Shown here in pieces: positions 1 through 5,911 of a stretch of DNA of 5,911 nt (positions are counted from its first letter, which is position 1; every line of letters starts with the position of its first letter). The stretch lies in the NCBI GenBank assembly GCA_030632465.1, contig DAOVUR010000124.1, positions 1 to 5,911 on the forward strand, read 5' to 3'. The notes under the pieces are model-generated. The model ran no database searches. It had not been told where the DNA came from and was given only the letters and a program-made list of their open reading frames with translations. This DNA comes from a bacterium (GTDB lineage Bacteria > Verrucomicrobiota > Kiritimatiellia > UBA8416 > CAMZLY01). Position numbers and translations under genes: made by a program.

Positions 1-390
1 ATCTATGTTCTAATTGCTGGAACTTACACTCCCTATACACTTGTTACCCTAAACGGGCCTATAGGATGGACAATGTTTGGAGTTTTATGGAGCATCGCCA
101 TCATAGGCATAATCTTAAAACTATTCTTCACAGGACGGTTCAGGATATTATCAACATCAATATATGTCTTGATGGGCTGGATAATTGTTATAGCCATAAA
201 ACCGTTGATCGCCAACCTACCGCCAGAAGGAATATTCTGGTTAGCAGCAAGTGGCGCATGCTACACCATTGGCGCAATTCTATATAGCATCAAAAAACTA
301 AAATTCAACCATGCCATATTCCATGTCTTTGTTCTGTTTGGCGCAATCTGCAGCTTTATTTCAGTATTTTTCTACGTGCTACAAACCTAA
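1..390 (+). CDS. trhA: Hemolysin III / PAQR-family membrane protein (TrhA-like), 5' end missing
   Basis: The open frame enters from the left edge and ends at TAA 388-390, giving the last 129 residues of a polytopic inner-membrane protein; the family is usually a little over 200 residues, so roughly the N-terminal 40% lies outside. The visible part starts with IYVLIAGTYTP (residues 2-12), the signature after an early membrane helix of hemolysin III/YqfA proteins. About four hydrophobic segments follow (roughly 25-42, 52-68, 76-96, 104-127). The last one opens with H104-A-I-F-H108, the HxxxH pair that binds metal in the PAQR/hemolysin III fold. Family members are linked to membrane-lipid or fluidity homeostasis and possible hydrolase activity; the 'hemolysin' name is historical and no toxin role is implied. 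An ATG at 73 is internal to the gene and not the start. The gene converges on the lipoprotein operon. Family assignment is strong; exact function is not known from sequence. Confidence 0.5.
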   Translation: MYVLIAGTYTPYTLVTLNGPIGWTMFGVLWSIAIIGIILKLFFTGRFRILSTSIYVLMGWIIVIAIKPLIANLPPEGIFWLAASGACYTIGAILYSIKKLKFNHAIFHVFVLFGAICSFISVFFYVLQT

Positions 391-409
391 AAACAGCACG
401 CGCACACAT

Positions 410-481
410 GGCTGAAAGGTATCGTTTCACTCAACCTGCCCGCATTGCTTCGCAAAGCGATGCAGGCGGGCCATTTCAGCC
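410..481. repeat. Nested inverted repeat (large hairpin) between convergent genes
   Basis: An inner stem pairs 435-450 with 455-470 around the 4-nt loop CGCA: 16 positions, of which 13 are Watson-Crick, two are G-T wobbles and one is a C/A mismatch. An outer pair, GGCTGAAA (410-417) and TTTCAGCC (474-481), is a perfect 8-bp inverted repeat enclosing it; the 17-nt segment 418-434 lies unpaired on the left side. There is no T-run after the stem on either strand, so it is not a textbook intrinsic terminator. Its place between two converging genes would suit transcript-end processing or bidirectional termination. It could equally be a dispersed palindromic element of REP/BIME or MITE type; one window cannot tell. 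Confidence 0.5.
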
Positions 482-506
482 CTACAATTCCCACCCTCAT
501 ATTTTC

Positions 507-555
507 CCTGGACATTGGTAGTTGAGCGTTCCTAGTTCATCCTTCATCGTTCTAC
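507..555. repeat. Degenerate 7-nt tandem repeat, consensus near GTTCATC
   Basis: Cut into sevens from 507, the sequence gives seven successive units; the last five (521-555) each start with GTT or CTT, for example GTTGAGC, GTTCATC and CTTCATC. The first two units (507-520) fit only loosely. The final unit contains the antisense of the TAG stop codon (552-554) of the lipoprotein gene, so the array abuts and slightly overlaps the coding end. Nothing here looks like a gene, promoter or terminator. The pattern is a low-complexity heptad repeat, weaker than but of the same period as the one before the glycyl-tRNA synthetase gene. Confidence 0.5.
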
Positions 556-1718
556 AAGACTCTATCAAAAGTCAGAAACAGTACACCACGTTGCGTGACA
601 GGGCTACTCAACCGAACAGTCTTCTTACCACCACCATGAACAGATAACGTAATACTATCTACTCCATCAGGACAGGACATACGCCCAACATGTATATACC
701 TTGGCAACGTCTCCCAGTGCCTAAAATCAGGTTGTTCCAGCATGAAAAGAATGATCCATGTAGCCAAACCAGCCCATTCATTCTGCTGCGCAACCGCATC
801 TGCAACCATCCACTTACCAATAACACGCCCTGTCGTCTTAACACCACTCTTCAAAATAACCTGCTGCTCGGATAGTGCAGCAAGACGCGACAGATTAACC
901 ATATTATATGCATAACCCAACATCTGATCATTATACTTTACCCCTATCGCTGAAGGATTGCCACCACCATGCGCGATACCACTACTATAATCAGCAACCC
1001 GCCCCGTCATAATTATACAGATCAATTCATGCTCACCCACCTCGGCAGAAGCTGGACCACCCGTCAACCCAACTGATAAACCACCTTTACCAAGAGAAAT
1101 CTGCCCCGTATCACTAATATTAAGAGTTTCACTAAGTGCTGATGCCTTACGGTACTCGACCTTTGCATTAGACATATCGTCGACCACCTCCATACAGAGT
1201 CCAGCCATATAACGAGAAAAAGCATCCTCAGGATAATCTTTAATAGCCTCAGACTTAAGCCTATCAATAAGGCGACGCCCCTCCACTCCTGCGCCTTGCC
1301 AATCGTCCTGCGCCATATATGTCATTGCAGCAAGCACATGCAGATAACTACGCTCAAAAGGATAGCCATAGAAATTGAGCATATTATCACTTGCAATAAG
1401 ACTACTTACACCGCGTGAAACACTAAGCGTATCCATCTGAACCAGCAAGTCGTGCGCCTCATTATAATCGTGCGCACTTTCAGGTAATTGACCCGCAGCC
1501 TGATAAATAGTACCTCGTTCCATCAAGAAAAGAATACGATCTCGATCAGGAATATCTGATCCATCAAGATGCACTAAAGCGGCATCGGGATCACCATTAT
1601 AGTAAGCAGTACGTGCCCTATCCAATGAAGGAGTAGAGCAACCTGACATAAAAAGCATCACTACCGAAGCCGCAACGACTCCGGTAATGATGTTAAAGCA
1701 TCGCCGTAAAATTCGCAT
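552..1718 (-). CDS. COG3014-like TPR lipoprotein, partner of the LpoB-like protein
   Basis: Encodes a 388-residue predicted outer-membrane lipoprotein. I start it at ATG 1718, one base after the stop of the upstream gene, because this gives a clean signal peptide: RR at 5-6, a hydrophobic stretch about 9-23, then lipobox M-S-G-C27. Ser after the Cys argues against inner-membrane retention. An 18-residue-longer start at 1772 would bury the signal and overlap the previous gene by about 50 bases. Residues about 33-95 and 160-198 look like tetratricopeptide helices (AYYNGDPDAALVHLD; RGTIYQAAGQLPESAHDYNEA). A Gly-rich stretch (about 209-222, 250-254) precedes the second half. The C-terminal block DFRHWETLPRYIHVGRM (331-347) resembles the 'D-R-W-LP' end of COG3014 proteins, often encoded beside LpoB homologues. 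Role is unproven; periplasmic work with the LpoB-like protein is inferred from the operon. Family call is from remembered motifs, fairly confident. Confidence 0.5.
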   Translation of the reverse strand: MRILRRCFNIITGVVAASVVMLFMSGCSTPSLDRARTAYYNGDPDAALVHLDGSDIPDRDRILFLMERGTIYQAAGQLPESAHDYNEAHDLLVQMDTLSVSRGVSSLIASDNMLNFYGYPFERSYLHVLAAMTYMAQDDWQGAGVEGRRLIDRLKSEAIKDYPEDAFSRYMAGLCMEVVDDMSNAKVEYRKASALSETLNISDTGQISLGKGGLSVGLTGGPASAEVGEHELICIIMTGRVADYSSGIAHGGGNPSAIGVKYNDQMLGYAYNMVNLSRLAALSEQQVILKSGVKTTGRVIGKWMVADAVAQQNEWAGLATWIILFMLEQPDFRHWETLPRYIHVGRMSCPDGVDSITLSVHGGGKKTVRLSSPVTQRGVLFLTFDRVL

Positions 1719-1719
1719 T

Positions 1720-2343
1720 TTACCATCCGATAAGAGGTCTTCTGGCTTCACGAGCAATCTCATGATCATCAATCCAGACCATTTCGCCAGTCGAAATATC
1801 AGTAACTTCCATTGTCAACTTATAGTAACTAAATTTCGTCTTAGAAACACGAACCTGCTTACCTGTGGACTTCTCTAGTTTAGAGAATGAGCCAGTAAGC
1901 ATATACTTCACACCAAGTTGCTGTCCAATGGCTGCATTCTGACCAGGAGTAACATTCGCCGCCTGATATCCCTGTTCATCCATAATCTTTTTACGACTAG
2001 TCTCATTAACAAATCTAATCTTGCCAGATTTCAGAAGTGTAACTCGCATCTTATCAGTAAGACTCTTAGTATCAATATGCTCATTAGTATCATTGCTCAA
2101 CTGCGCAATCATCATAATAGGTGGCTCAGTCTGCTTAGCCATAAATGGGCTATTCAGTAACTCGTCACAAATGTCTTTAGATAACTGTTGCAAGTCAGTC
2201 TGATCGTAGTTCTGATCATAATGCCGCCCATCAGTCGGGTCAACCTCCTTAACAGACATACGAAACGCCGCACAACCTGTAGAGAGCAACATAACTGCAC
2301 TTACCCCAACCAATCCTAACACATTAAACGCAACCTTCTTCAT
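1720..2343 (-). CDS. lpoB: LpoB-like lipoprotein (COG3417), putative peptidoglycan-synthase activator
   Basis: Encodes a 207-residue predicted outer-membrane lipoprotein, close to the 213 of E. coli LpoB (YcfM). The signal peptide has KK at 2-3, a hydrophobic core about 5-20 and the lipobox S-T-G-C24 followed by Ala. A polar, probably flexible linker (about 28-50, rich in D, Q and Y) leads to a globular domain with the family pattern: helix LSKDICDELLNSPF (54-67), strand PIMMIAQLSNDTNEHIDT (75-92), then LLKSGKIRFVNE (103-114), GQQLGVKYMLTGSF (140-153), and final strands YYKLTMEVTDISTGEMVW (173-190). In E. coli, LpoB crosses the periplasm to activate PBP1b; whether this homologue does so for a local PBP is inference. 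The operon continues into the COG3014-like gene after one base, suggesting translational coupling. The start at 2343 is chosen because AAGGAG (2357-2352) sits 8 nt upstream; the ATG at 2349 is only 2 nt away from it. Confidence 0.5.
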   Translation of the reverse strand: MKKVAFNVLGLVGVSAVMLLSTGCAAFRMSVKEVDPTDGRHYDQNYDQTDLQQLSKDICDELLNSPFMAKQTEPPIMMIAQLSNDTNEHIDTKSLTDKMRVTLLKSGKIRFVNETSRKKIMDEQGYQAANVTPGQNAAIGQQLGVKYMLTGSFSKLEKSTGKQVRVSKTKFSYYKLTMEVTDISTGEMVWIDDHEIAREARRPLIGW

Positions 2344-2525
2344 ATTCATATCTCCTTCAATAATTGCACATTAAATACAAACAACAATATCAGCACCCAT
2401 GCTACTCCTGCATATGGAAATAAGCAAGATCATAAAATGCGAAAACACTAAAACCACCAGTTATATATTGACCAATTATACTAGCTGACTTACTCTACTC
2501 GCAACCTACCAGAACAGGAAATAAA
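2344..2525. promoter_or_regulatory. Divergent intergenic region with promoters for lpoB operon and hexosaminidase
   Basis: This 182-nt AT-rich gap separates two divergently transcribed units, so it must hold both promoters. Visible elements are a good Shine-Dalgarno for lpoB on the minus strand (AAGGAG, 2357-2352), a Shine-Dalgarno for the hexosaminidase (AGGAA, 2516-2520, 5 nt before ATG) and the -10-like hexamer TATACT at 2478-2483 on the plus strand. TTGACC (2468-2473) resembles a -35 box but with a 17-nt spacer pairs only with TACTCT (2491-2496), a poor -10. No convincing sigma-70 pair is seen on the minus strand, and no clear operator palindrome or riboswitch. Promoter positions are therefore tentative; many non-model phyla use different consensus boxes. 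Confidence 0.5.
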
Positions 2526-4328
2526 ATGAAACATCTATACTGGAATATAAAAACAACCCCCACACCATTACGCACCATGCTCAACACCCTTAGTGCAACT
2601 TACCCTATTTCCAAAACTGATGAAGCCACAACTAATGTTACATTCATAAAAAACAGCGAAATTGGTTTATGTGAAGTAATCCGTAAAGGTGTTAAGGCAG
2701 AAATAAGCTACTCTACTCCTGCACAAGCTTGCCGTGCTGTTGGGGCACTACTAGGAAACGTTGCAAAACCCAACCAAACCACCTCCGAAGAGACTCCTTT
2801 CACCATGCTAGGAATCATGCTCGACTGTTCTCGCAATGCCGTCATGACCGTTGACCACACTAAAGTATGGCTACAGAAACTTGCACTACTTGGCTACAAC
2901 ACCGTAATGCTATATACAGAAGAAACCTACGAACTCCCCGGCGAACCATGGTTCGGCTATAAACGCGGTGCATATTCAGCACAAGAGCTAAAAGCTATTG
3001 ATAATTACGCTAACAAACTCAACATCGAAATCATCCCCTGTATTCAGACACTCGGCCATCTCGAACACCTACTTAAACATAAGGCTTATAATGACATCAA
3101 AGATACCAGCAGCGTCATGCTTGTTGGTGAAAAGAAAACTTATGAATTAATAGAGAAGATTATTATTCACTGGAAAAAATCGTGCCGCACCAACAGGATA
3201 CATATAGGCATGGATGAAACTCATGACCTTGGGCTCGGGCGTTACTTAGATAAAAACGGCTTTAAAGATGGATTTACTCTATTTAACGAACATCTCACCA
3301 AAGTTGTTGAAATATGCAAACGACATGATTTAAAACCAATAATTTGGTCCGACATGTATTTCCGATTAGGTTGTAATAGTCGCGACTATTACGATACAAC
3401 AACAGTCATCCCAAAATCTGTTATCAAAAAAATACCCGCCGAAACAGAATTAGTCTACTGGGACTACTACCATAAAGACAAAGCATTCTATTTAGACTGG
3501 ATCGAACGCCATCGCAAGATGGGCAAAGAGCCATTAATGGCATCTGGCATCTGGACCTGGAATAAATACTGGTACGACCATGAACTAACAGTCGATACTG
3601 CAGGCCCCTGTATAGATGCATGTTACGAATCAAAATTAAAAGAACTATTATTTACTCAATGGGGTGATAACGGTGCATACTGTGACCACGACTCAGCTTT
3701 TGCCGGCATGACGTACTGTGCCGACAAAGCTTACGGAAACAAAGTTCCAGACCCGAATGAATTATCGAAACGGTTCTTAGCAATATGTAAGGGAAGCTAT
3801 GAAGCACACATTCTTGCCTCAGGCATCCATAATTTCACTGATGGTTTTTTTCCAAATATGTGGGAAGACCCAATTTTCGAAAGCAATCTAAGAGCGCATT
3901 CTAAAAACCAAAGCACCAAAATGAAGAAAGTTGCCAACCATTACAAACAACTAGCAAAAAAATTAAAGAGATATCGCCACGACAACCATGCAGGAAGTCT
4001 CTCTCATGCATATCAGCTTGCCCACACCTTTGCTCTACGCTATGAGCTTGCCGCCGACCTATTTCACGCCTATAAACGTAAAGATAAAGTAGCATTGCGC
4101 AAGATCCTCCGCCGTATCCCTAAAATGATTGAAACAGTCGGCATGTGTGAACTGACATTCAGAACAATGTGGATGTCACACAACAAACCCGAAGGCCTAG
4201 AAACCATTCAAGCCAGATTCGGAATGCTAGAAGTACGCTACCGTGAGTTAGAACGACGACTCGCAGAGTATCTTGACGGCTCAATTAAGAAAATTGCCGA
4301 ACTAGAATACAAACACCCGGAAAGATAA
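2526..4328 (+). CDS. GcnA-like GH20 beta-N-acetylhexosaminidase, cytoplasmic
   Basis: A 600-residue glycoside hydrolase family 20 enzyme predicted to cleave terminal beta-linked GlcNAc or GalNAc by the substrate-assisted mechanism. A short N-terminal alpha/beta domain (about 1-90) precedes the TIM barrel (about 93-385). The catalytic pair is D230-E231 in HIGMDETHDLGLGRY (226-240): Asp orients the substrate N-acetyl group, Glu is the acid/base. Other barrel landmarks are MLGIMLDCSRNAV (94-106), the QTLGHLEH strand end (174-181), IIWSDMYFR (272-280), LVYWDYY (309-315) and FTQWGDNGAYCD (376-387). The helical C-terminal region (about 455-590), ending RYRELERRLAEYLDG, matches the GcnA/hexosaminidase-D branch rather than secreted chitobiases, and length is near that of GcnA (about 630). 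No signal peptide or membrane segment: cytoplasmic. Start is set by AGGAA 5 nt upstream. It is divergent from the lpoB operon; natural substrate unknown, with imported glycan or wall fragments possible. Confidence 0.5.
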   Translation: MKHLYWNIKTTPTPLRTMLNTLSATYPISKTDEATTNVTFIKNSEIGLCEVIRKGVKAEISYSTPAQACRAVGALLGNVAKPNQTTSEETPFTMLGIMLDCSRNAVMTVDHTKVWLQKLALLGYNTVMLYTEETYELPGEPWFGYKRGAYSAQELKAIDNYANKLNIEIIPCIQTLGHLEHLLKHKAYNDIKDTSSVMLVGEKKTYELIEKIIIHWKKSCRTNRIHIGMDETHDLGLGRYLDKNGFKDGFTLFNEHLTKVVEICKRHDLKPIIWSDMYFRLGCNSRDYYDTTTVIPKSVIKKIPAETELVYWDYYHKDKAFYLDWIERHRKMGKEPLMASGIWTWNKYWYDHELTVDTAGPCIDACYESKLKELLFTQWGDNGAYCDHDSAFAGMTYCADKAYGNKVPDPNELSKRFLAICKGSYEAHILASGIHNFTDGFFPNMWEDPIFESNLRAHSKNQSTKMKKVANHYKQLAKKLKRYRHDNHAGSLSHAYQLAHTFALRYELAADLFHAYKRKDKVALRKILRRIPKMIETVGMCELTFRTMWMSHNKPEGLETIQARFGMLEVRYRELERRLAEYLDGSIKKIAELEYKHPER

Positions 4329-4342
4329 AACCTCATTCTATA

Positions 4343-4376
4343 GACTGGTCCCTGAGCGGAGCCGAAGAGCCTAGTC
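4343..4376. repeat. Imperfect palindromic repeat with TGAGCGGAGCCGAAG core
   Basis: Fifteen bases after the hexosaminidase stop lies a 34-nt imperfect inverted repeat. Outer arms GACTGG (4343-4348) and CCTAGTC (4370-4376) pair over six positions with one wobble (G4347-T4372); inward, C4350-G4369, C4352-G4367 and T4353-A4366 can pair, followed by opposed G4354/A4365 and A4355/G4364. The core TGAGCGGAGCCGAAG (4353-4367) is a variant of a short intergenic palindrome that recurs across unrelated bacteria (the CTTCGACTCCGCTCA-type sequence on the other strand); this is from memory, not a search. No T-run follows directly, so termination of the hexosaminidase transcript is possible but unproven. 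Confidence 0.5.
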
Positions 4377-4384
4377 GTCCTCTA

Positions 4385-4452
4385 TTTCACCCTTTTCACT
4401 TTTCACTTTACCCTTTATTTTACCCTTTACCTTTCACCCCTTACCCTTTACA
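4385..4452. repeat. Pyrimidine-rich 7-nt tandem array, consensus CTTTACC
   Basis: The plus strand is almost pure pyrimidine broken by single A's. It divides into nine heptamers close to CTTTACC (variants such as CTTTTCA, TTTCACC, CCTTACC) with one short 5-nt unit (4420-4424) that shifts the register. Two neighbouring units (4392-4398 and 4399-4405) are identical. The array ends 11 nt before the glycyl-tRNA synthetase ATG and so would lie in its leader RNA unless transcription starts inside it. There is no stop codon in the glyQS frame through at least 4401-4463, but no ATG, GTG or TTG either. Most likely a slipped-strand low-complexity repeat; a leader role is speculative. Confidence 0.5.
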
Positions 4453-4463
4453 TTATCCCCACT

Positions 4464-5897
4464 ATGAAAAAAACAAAAGCTACTAAATTAATGGACGCCA
4501 TTGCTTCTTTATGCAAAAGGCGTGGTTTCATCTTTCAAAGTTCAGACATCTATGGCGGTATCGCCGGATTCTGGGACTACGGTCCACTTGGTACCGAACT
4601 AAAACGTAACATCCGCGAATCATGGTGGAAAAGCATCGTACAGACTCACGAAAATGTGGTGGGACTAGACTCATCAATCATCATGCATCCACGTGTATGG
4701 GAAGCTTCCGGACATATTGGCGGATTCTCTGACCCAATGGTAGATTGCAAAAGTTGCAAAAAACGCTTTAAAGCTGATGGACTATGCGAGGAACAAGGCG
4801 AAGACTTAATCACAACAGAAAAAGGCTTTGCCCTACCAGAAAACATCAAGTGTCCTAACTGCGGATCACGTGAACTAACCGAACCACGCGACTTTGATCT
4901 AATGTTCAAAACATTTATCGGCCCAGTAGAAGATGACTCAGCACGCGCATACCTGCGTCCAGAAACAGCACAAGGCATCTTCACTCAGTTTAGCAACGTA
5001 CTAGCAACATCTCGCCAGAAAATACCATTTGGTATTGCGCAGATCGGTAAAGCATTCAGAAACGAAATCAATCCACGCAACTTCACATTCCGCTCACGCG
5101 AATTTGAACAGATGGAACTAGAATTCTTTGTCGAGCCAGGCACAAGCGAAAAATGGCACACATACTGGCTAGAAGAACGCCTTAAATGGTATGAGAAAGT
5201 TGGGCTTTCTAGCGATAACATCCACAAAGACGTACATCCTAAAGATAAACTAGCACATTACGCCACAGCCTGCGTTGATGTAGCCTACGACTTCCCATTC
5301 GGCAGACAAGAGCTAGAAGGTGTTGCTGCACGTGGCTGTTTCGACCTTACTCAGCACCAAGAGTGTAGCGGTAAATCGCTAGAGTATACCGATCAAGAAA
5401 CAAACGAACGCTATATTCCACATGTTATCGAACCATCAGCTGGAGTTGATCGTATTGCATTAGCATTAATATGTGAAGCATACCATGTTGAATGGCTACC
5501 TAAAAAGAACGACTCAGGATTAGAACCACTAGAAGCAGAACCAGGCTTACGAGCACCTGACGGATATGAAGAGAGAACAGTTCTGCGCTTCGCTCCTACA
5601 ATTGCCCCAATCAAAGTTGCAGTATTCCCGCTACTAAAGAATAAGCCCGAACTTGTTAGTAAAGCTCGCGAACTATTCGAACAGCTACAAGCCATCTGGC
5701 CATGCTTCTGGGATCAAACGGGCGCCATTGGCAGACGCTACCGTCGCCAAGACGAAATAGGCACACCTTACGCCGTCACAATCGACTTCGATACACTAGA
5801 AGATAACACTATCACTCTACGTGAAAGAGACTCCATGAAACAGATACGAGTTCCAATAAACGAACTCATATCAATATTAAGCGAGAAATTAAAGTAA
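4464..5897 (+). CDS. glyQS: Glycyl-tRNA synthetase, single-chain alpha2 class II type
   Basis: A complete 477-residue cytoplasmic enzyme that charges tRNA-Gly with glycine using ATP. The N-terminal block LCKRRGFIFQSSDIYGGIAGFWDYGPLG (16-43) and WEASGHIGGFSDPMVDC (79-95) are typical of the eukaryotic/archaeal-like homodimeric GlyRS, not the alpha2beta2 GlyQ/GlyS form. A zinc-ribbon-like insertion has C95-x2-C98 and C130-x2-C133. Class II motif 2 is FRNEINPRNFTFRSREFEQMELEFF (198-222, with R199 and E201), and motif 3 is EPSAGVDRIALAL (323-335, R330). The glycine-site segment ARGCFDLTQHQECSGK (289-304) departs from the commoner NRTDFDLKQHQ form. The anticodon-binding domain runs about 382-475 and carries GAIGRRYRRQDEIGTPY (420-436). 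Start is fixed by the conserved N-terminus; it has no recognisable Shine-Dalgarno, only a pyrimidine-rich leader. Co-directional with the hexosaminidase but separated from it by 135 nt of repeats, so probably its own transcript. Confidence 0.5.
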   Translation: MKKTKATKLMDAIASLCKRRGFIFQSSDIYGGIAGFWDYGPLGTELKRNIRESWWKSIVQTHENVVGLDSSIIMHPRVWEASGHIGGFSDPMVDCKSCKKRFKADGLCEEQGEDLITTEKGFALPENIKCPNCGSRELTEPRDFDLMFKTFIGPVEDDSARAYLRPETAQGIFTQFSNVLATSRQKIPFGIAQIGKAFRNEINPRNFTFRSREFEQMELEFFVEPGTSEKWHTYWLEERLKWYEKVGLSSDNIHKDVHPKDKLAHYATACVDVAYDFPFGRQELEGVAARGCFDLTQHQECSGKSLEYTDQETNERYIPHVIEPSAGVDRIALALICEAYHVEWLPKKNDSGLEPLEAEPGLRAPDGYEERTVLRFAPTIAPIKVAVFPLLKNKPELVSKARELFEQLQAIWPCFWDQTGAIGRRYRRQDEIGTPYAVTIDFDTLEDNTITLRERDSMKQIRVPINELISILSEKLK

Positions 5898-5911
5898 CTA
5901 CCTATCTCCGA

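Noticed and set aside
73..390. Independent 105-residue membrane protein starting at ATG 73
   Set aside because: The frame is open to the window edge and the upstream codons encode the conserved IAGTYTP motif of hemolysin III proteins, so this is the tail of a longer gene.
1719..1772. Longer N-terminus for the COG3014-like lipoprotein, starting at 1772
   Set aside because: It would place 18 polar residues before the lipoprotein signal peptide and overlap the end of lpoB; the ATG at 1718 lies one base after the lpoB stop and gives a standard signal.
2468..2496. Sigma-70 promoter TTGACC with 17-nt spacer to TACTCT
   Set aside because: The -10 matches the consensus at only three of six positions, and the better hexamer TATACT (2478-2483) has no matching -35; kept only as a tentative note in the intergenic entry.
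4385..4452. Telomere-like or CRISPR-like repeat
   Set aside because: CCCTTTA-type units look superficially telomeric, but the array is short, degenerate, internal to the chromosome segment and next to an ordinary gene; there are no equal-length unique spacers for CRISPR.
4329..4463. T-box or other riboswitch controlling glycyl-tRNA synthetase
   Set aside because: The leader is mostly low-complexity pyrimidine repeat; I see no T-box core sequence, specifier stem or antiterminator pair.
4646..4984. 112-residue antisense frame inside the glycyl-tRNA synthetase gene
   Set aside because: It lies wholly opposite conserved synthetase codons, has no recognisable motif or ribosome site, and is explained as a shadow of the real gene.

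Overview
The window holds two complete outward-facing transcription units plus two flanking genes, all ordinary bacterial chromosome. AT-leaning base composition, genes without introns, two lipoprotein signal peptides (so a cell with a lipoprotein-bearing outer membrane) and a single-chain alpha2-type glycyl-tRNA synthetase rule out a gamma-proteobacterium of the usual GlyQ+GlyS type. The gene content and the style of the intergenic repeats fit a Gram-negative of the PVC superphylum (Kiritimatiellota/Lentisphaerota/Verrucomicrobiota) or a Bacteroidota-like lineage. This placement is inference; no rRNA or lineage marker is present.

Layout: 1-390 (+) is the 3' part of a hemolysin III/PAQR-family (TrhA) membrane protein. 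391-551 is a convergent intergenic region with a large nested inverted repeat (410-481) and a degenerate 7-nt tandem repeat (507-555) that runs into the next stop codon. 552-1718 and 1720-2343 (both -) form a two-gene lipoprotein operon: an LpoB-like (COG3417) lipoprotein followed one base later by a COG3014-like TPR lipoprotein. 2344-2525 is a divergent promoter region. 2526-4328 (+) encodes a cytoplasmic GcnA-like GH20 beta-N-acetylhexosaminidase. 4329-4463 carries a TGAGCGGAGCCGAAG-core repeat and then a second 7-nt periodic pyrimidine-rich array that ends 11 nt before the glycyl-tRNA synthetase gene (4464-5897, +), which has no visible Shine-Dalgarno.

The two lipoproteins probably work together at the envelope, by analogy with LpoB as an activator of peptidoglycan synthases. 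The divergent hexosaminidase would remove terminal GlcNAc/GalNAc from small intracellular glycans, possibly wall-derived ones, but that link is only suggested by position. TrhA-like and GlyRS genes look like unrelated neighbours. I see no phage, transposon, CRISPR, toxin-antitoxin or defence locus. The parts not explained by known gene families are the intergenic repeats, two of which share a 7-base period despite unrelated sequence.
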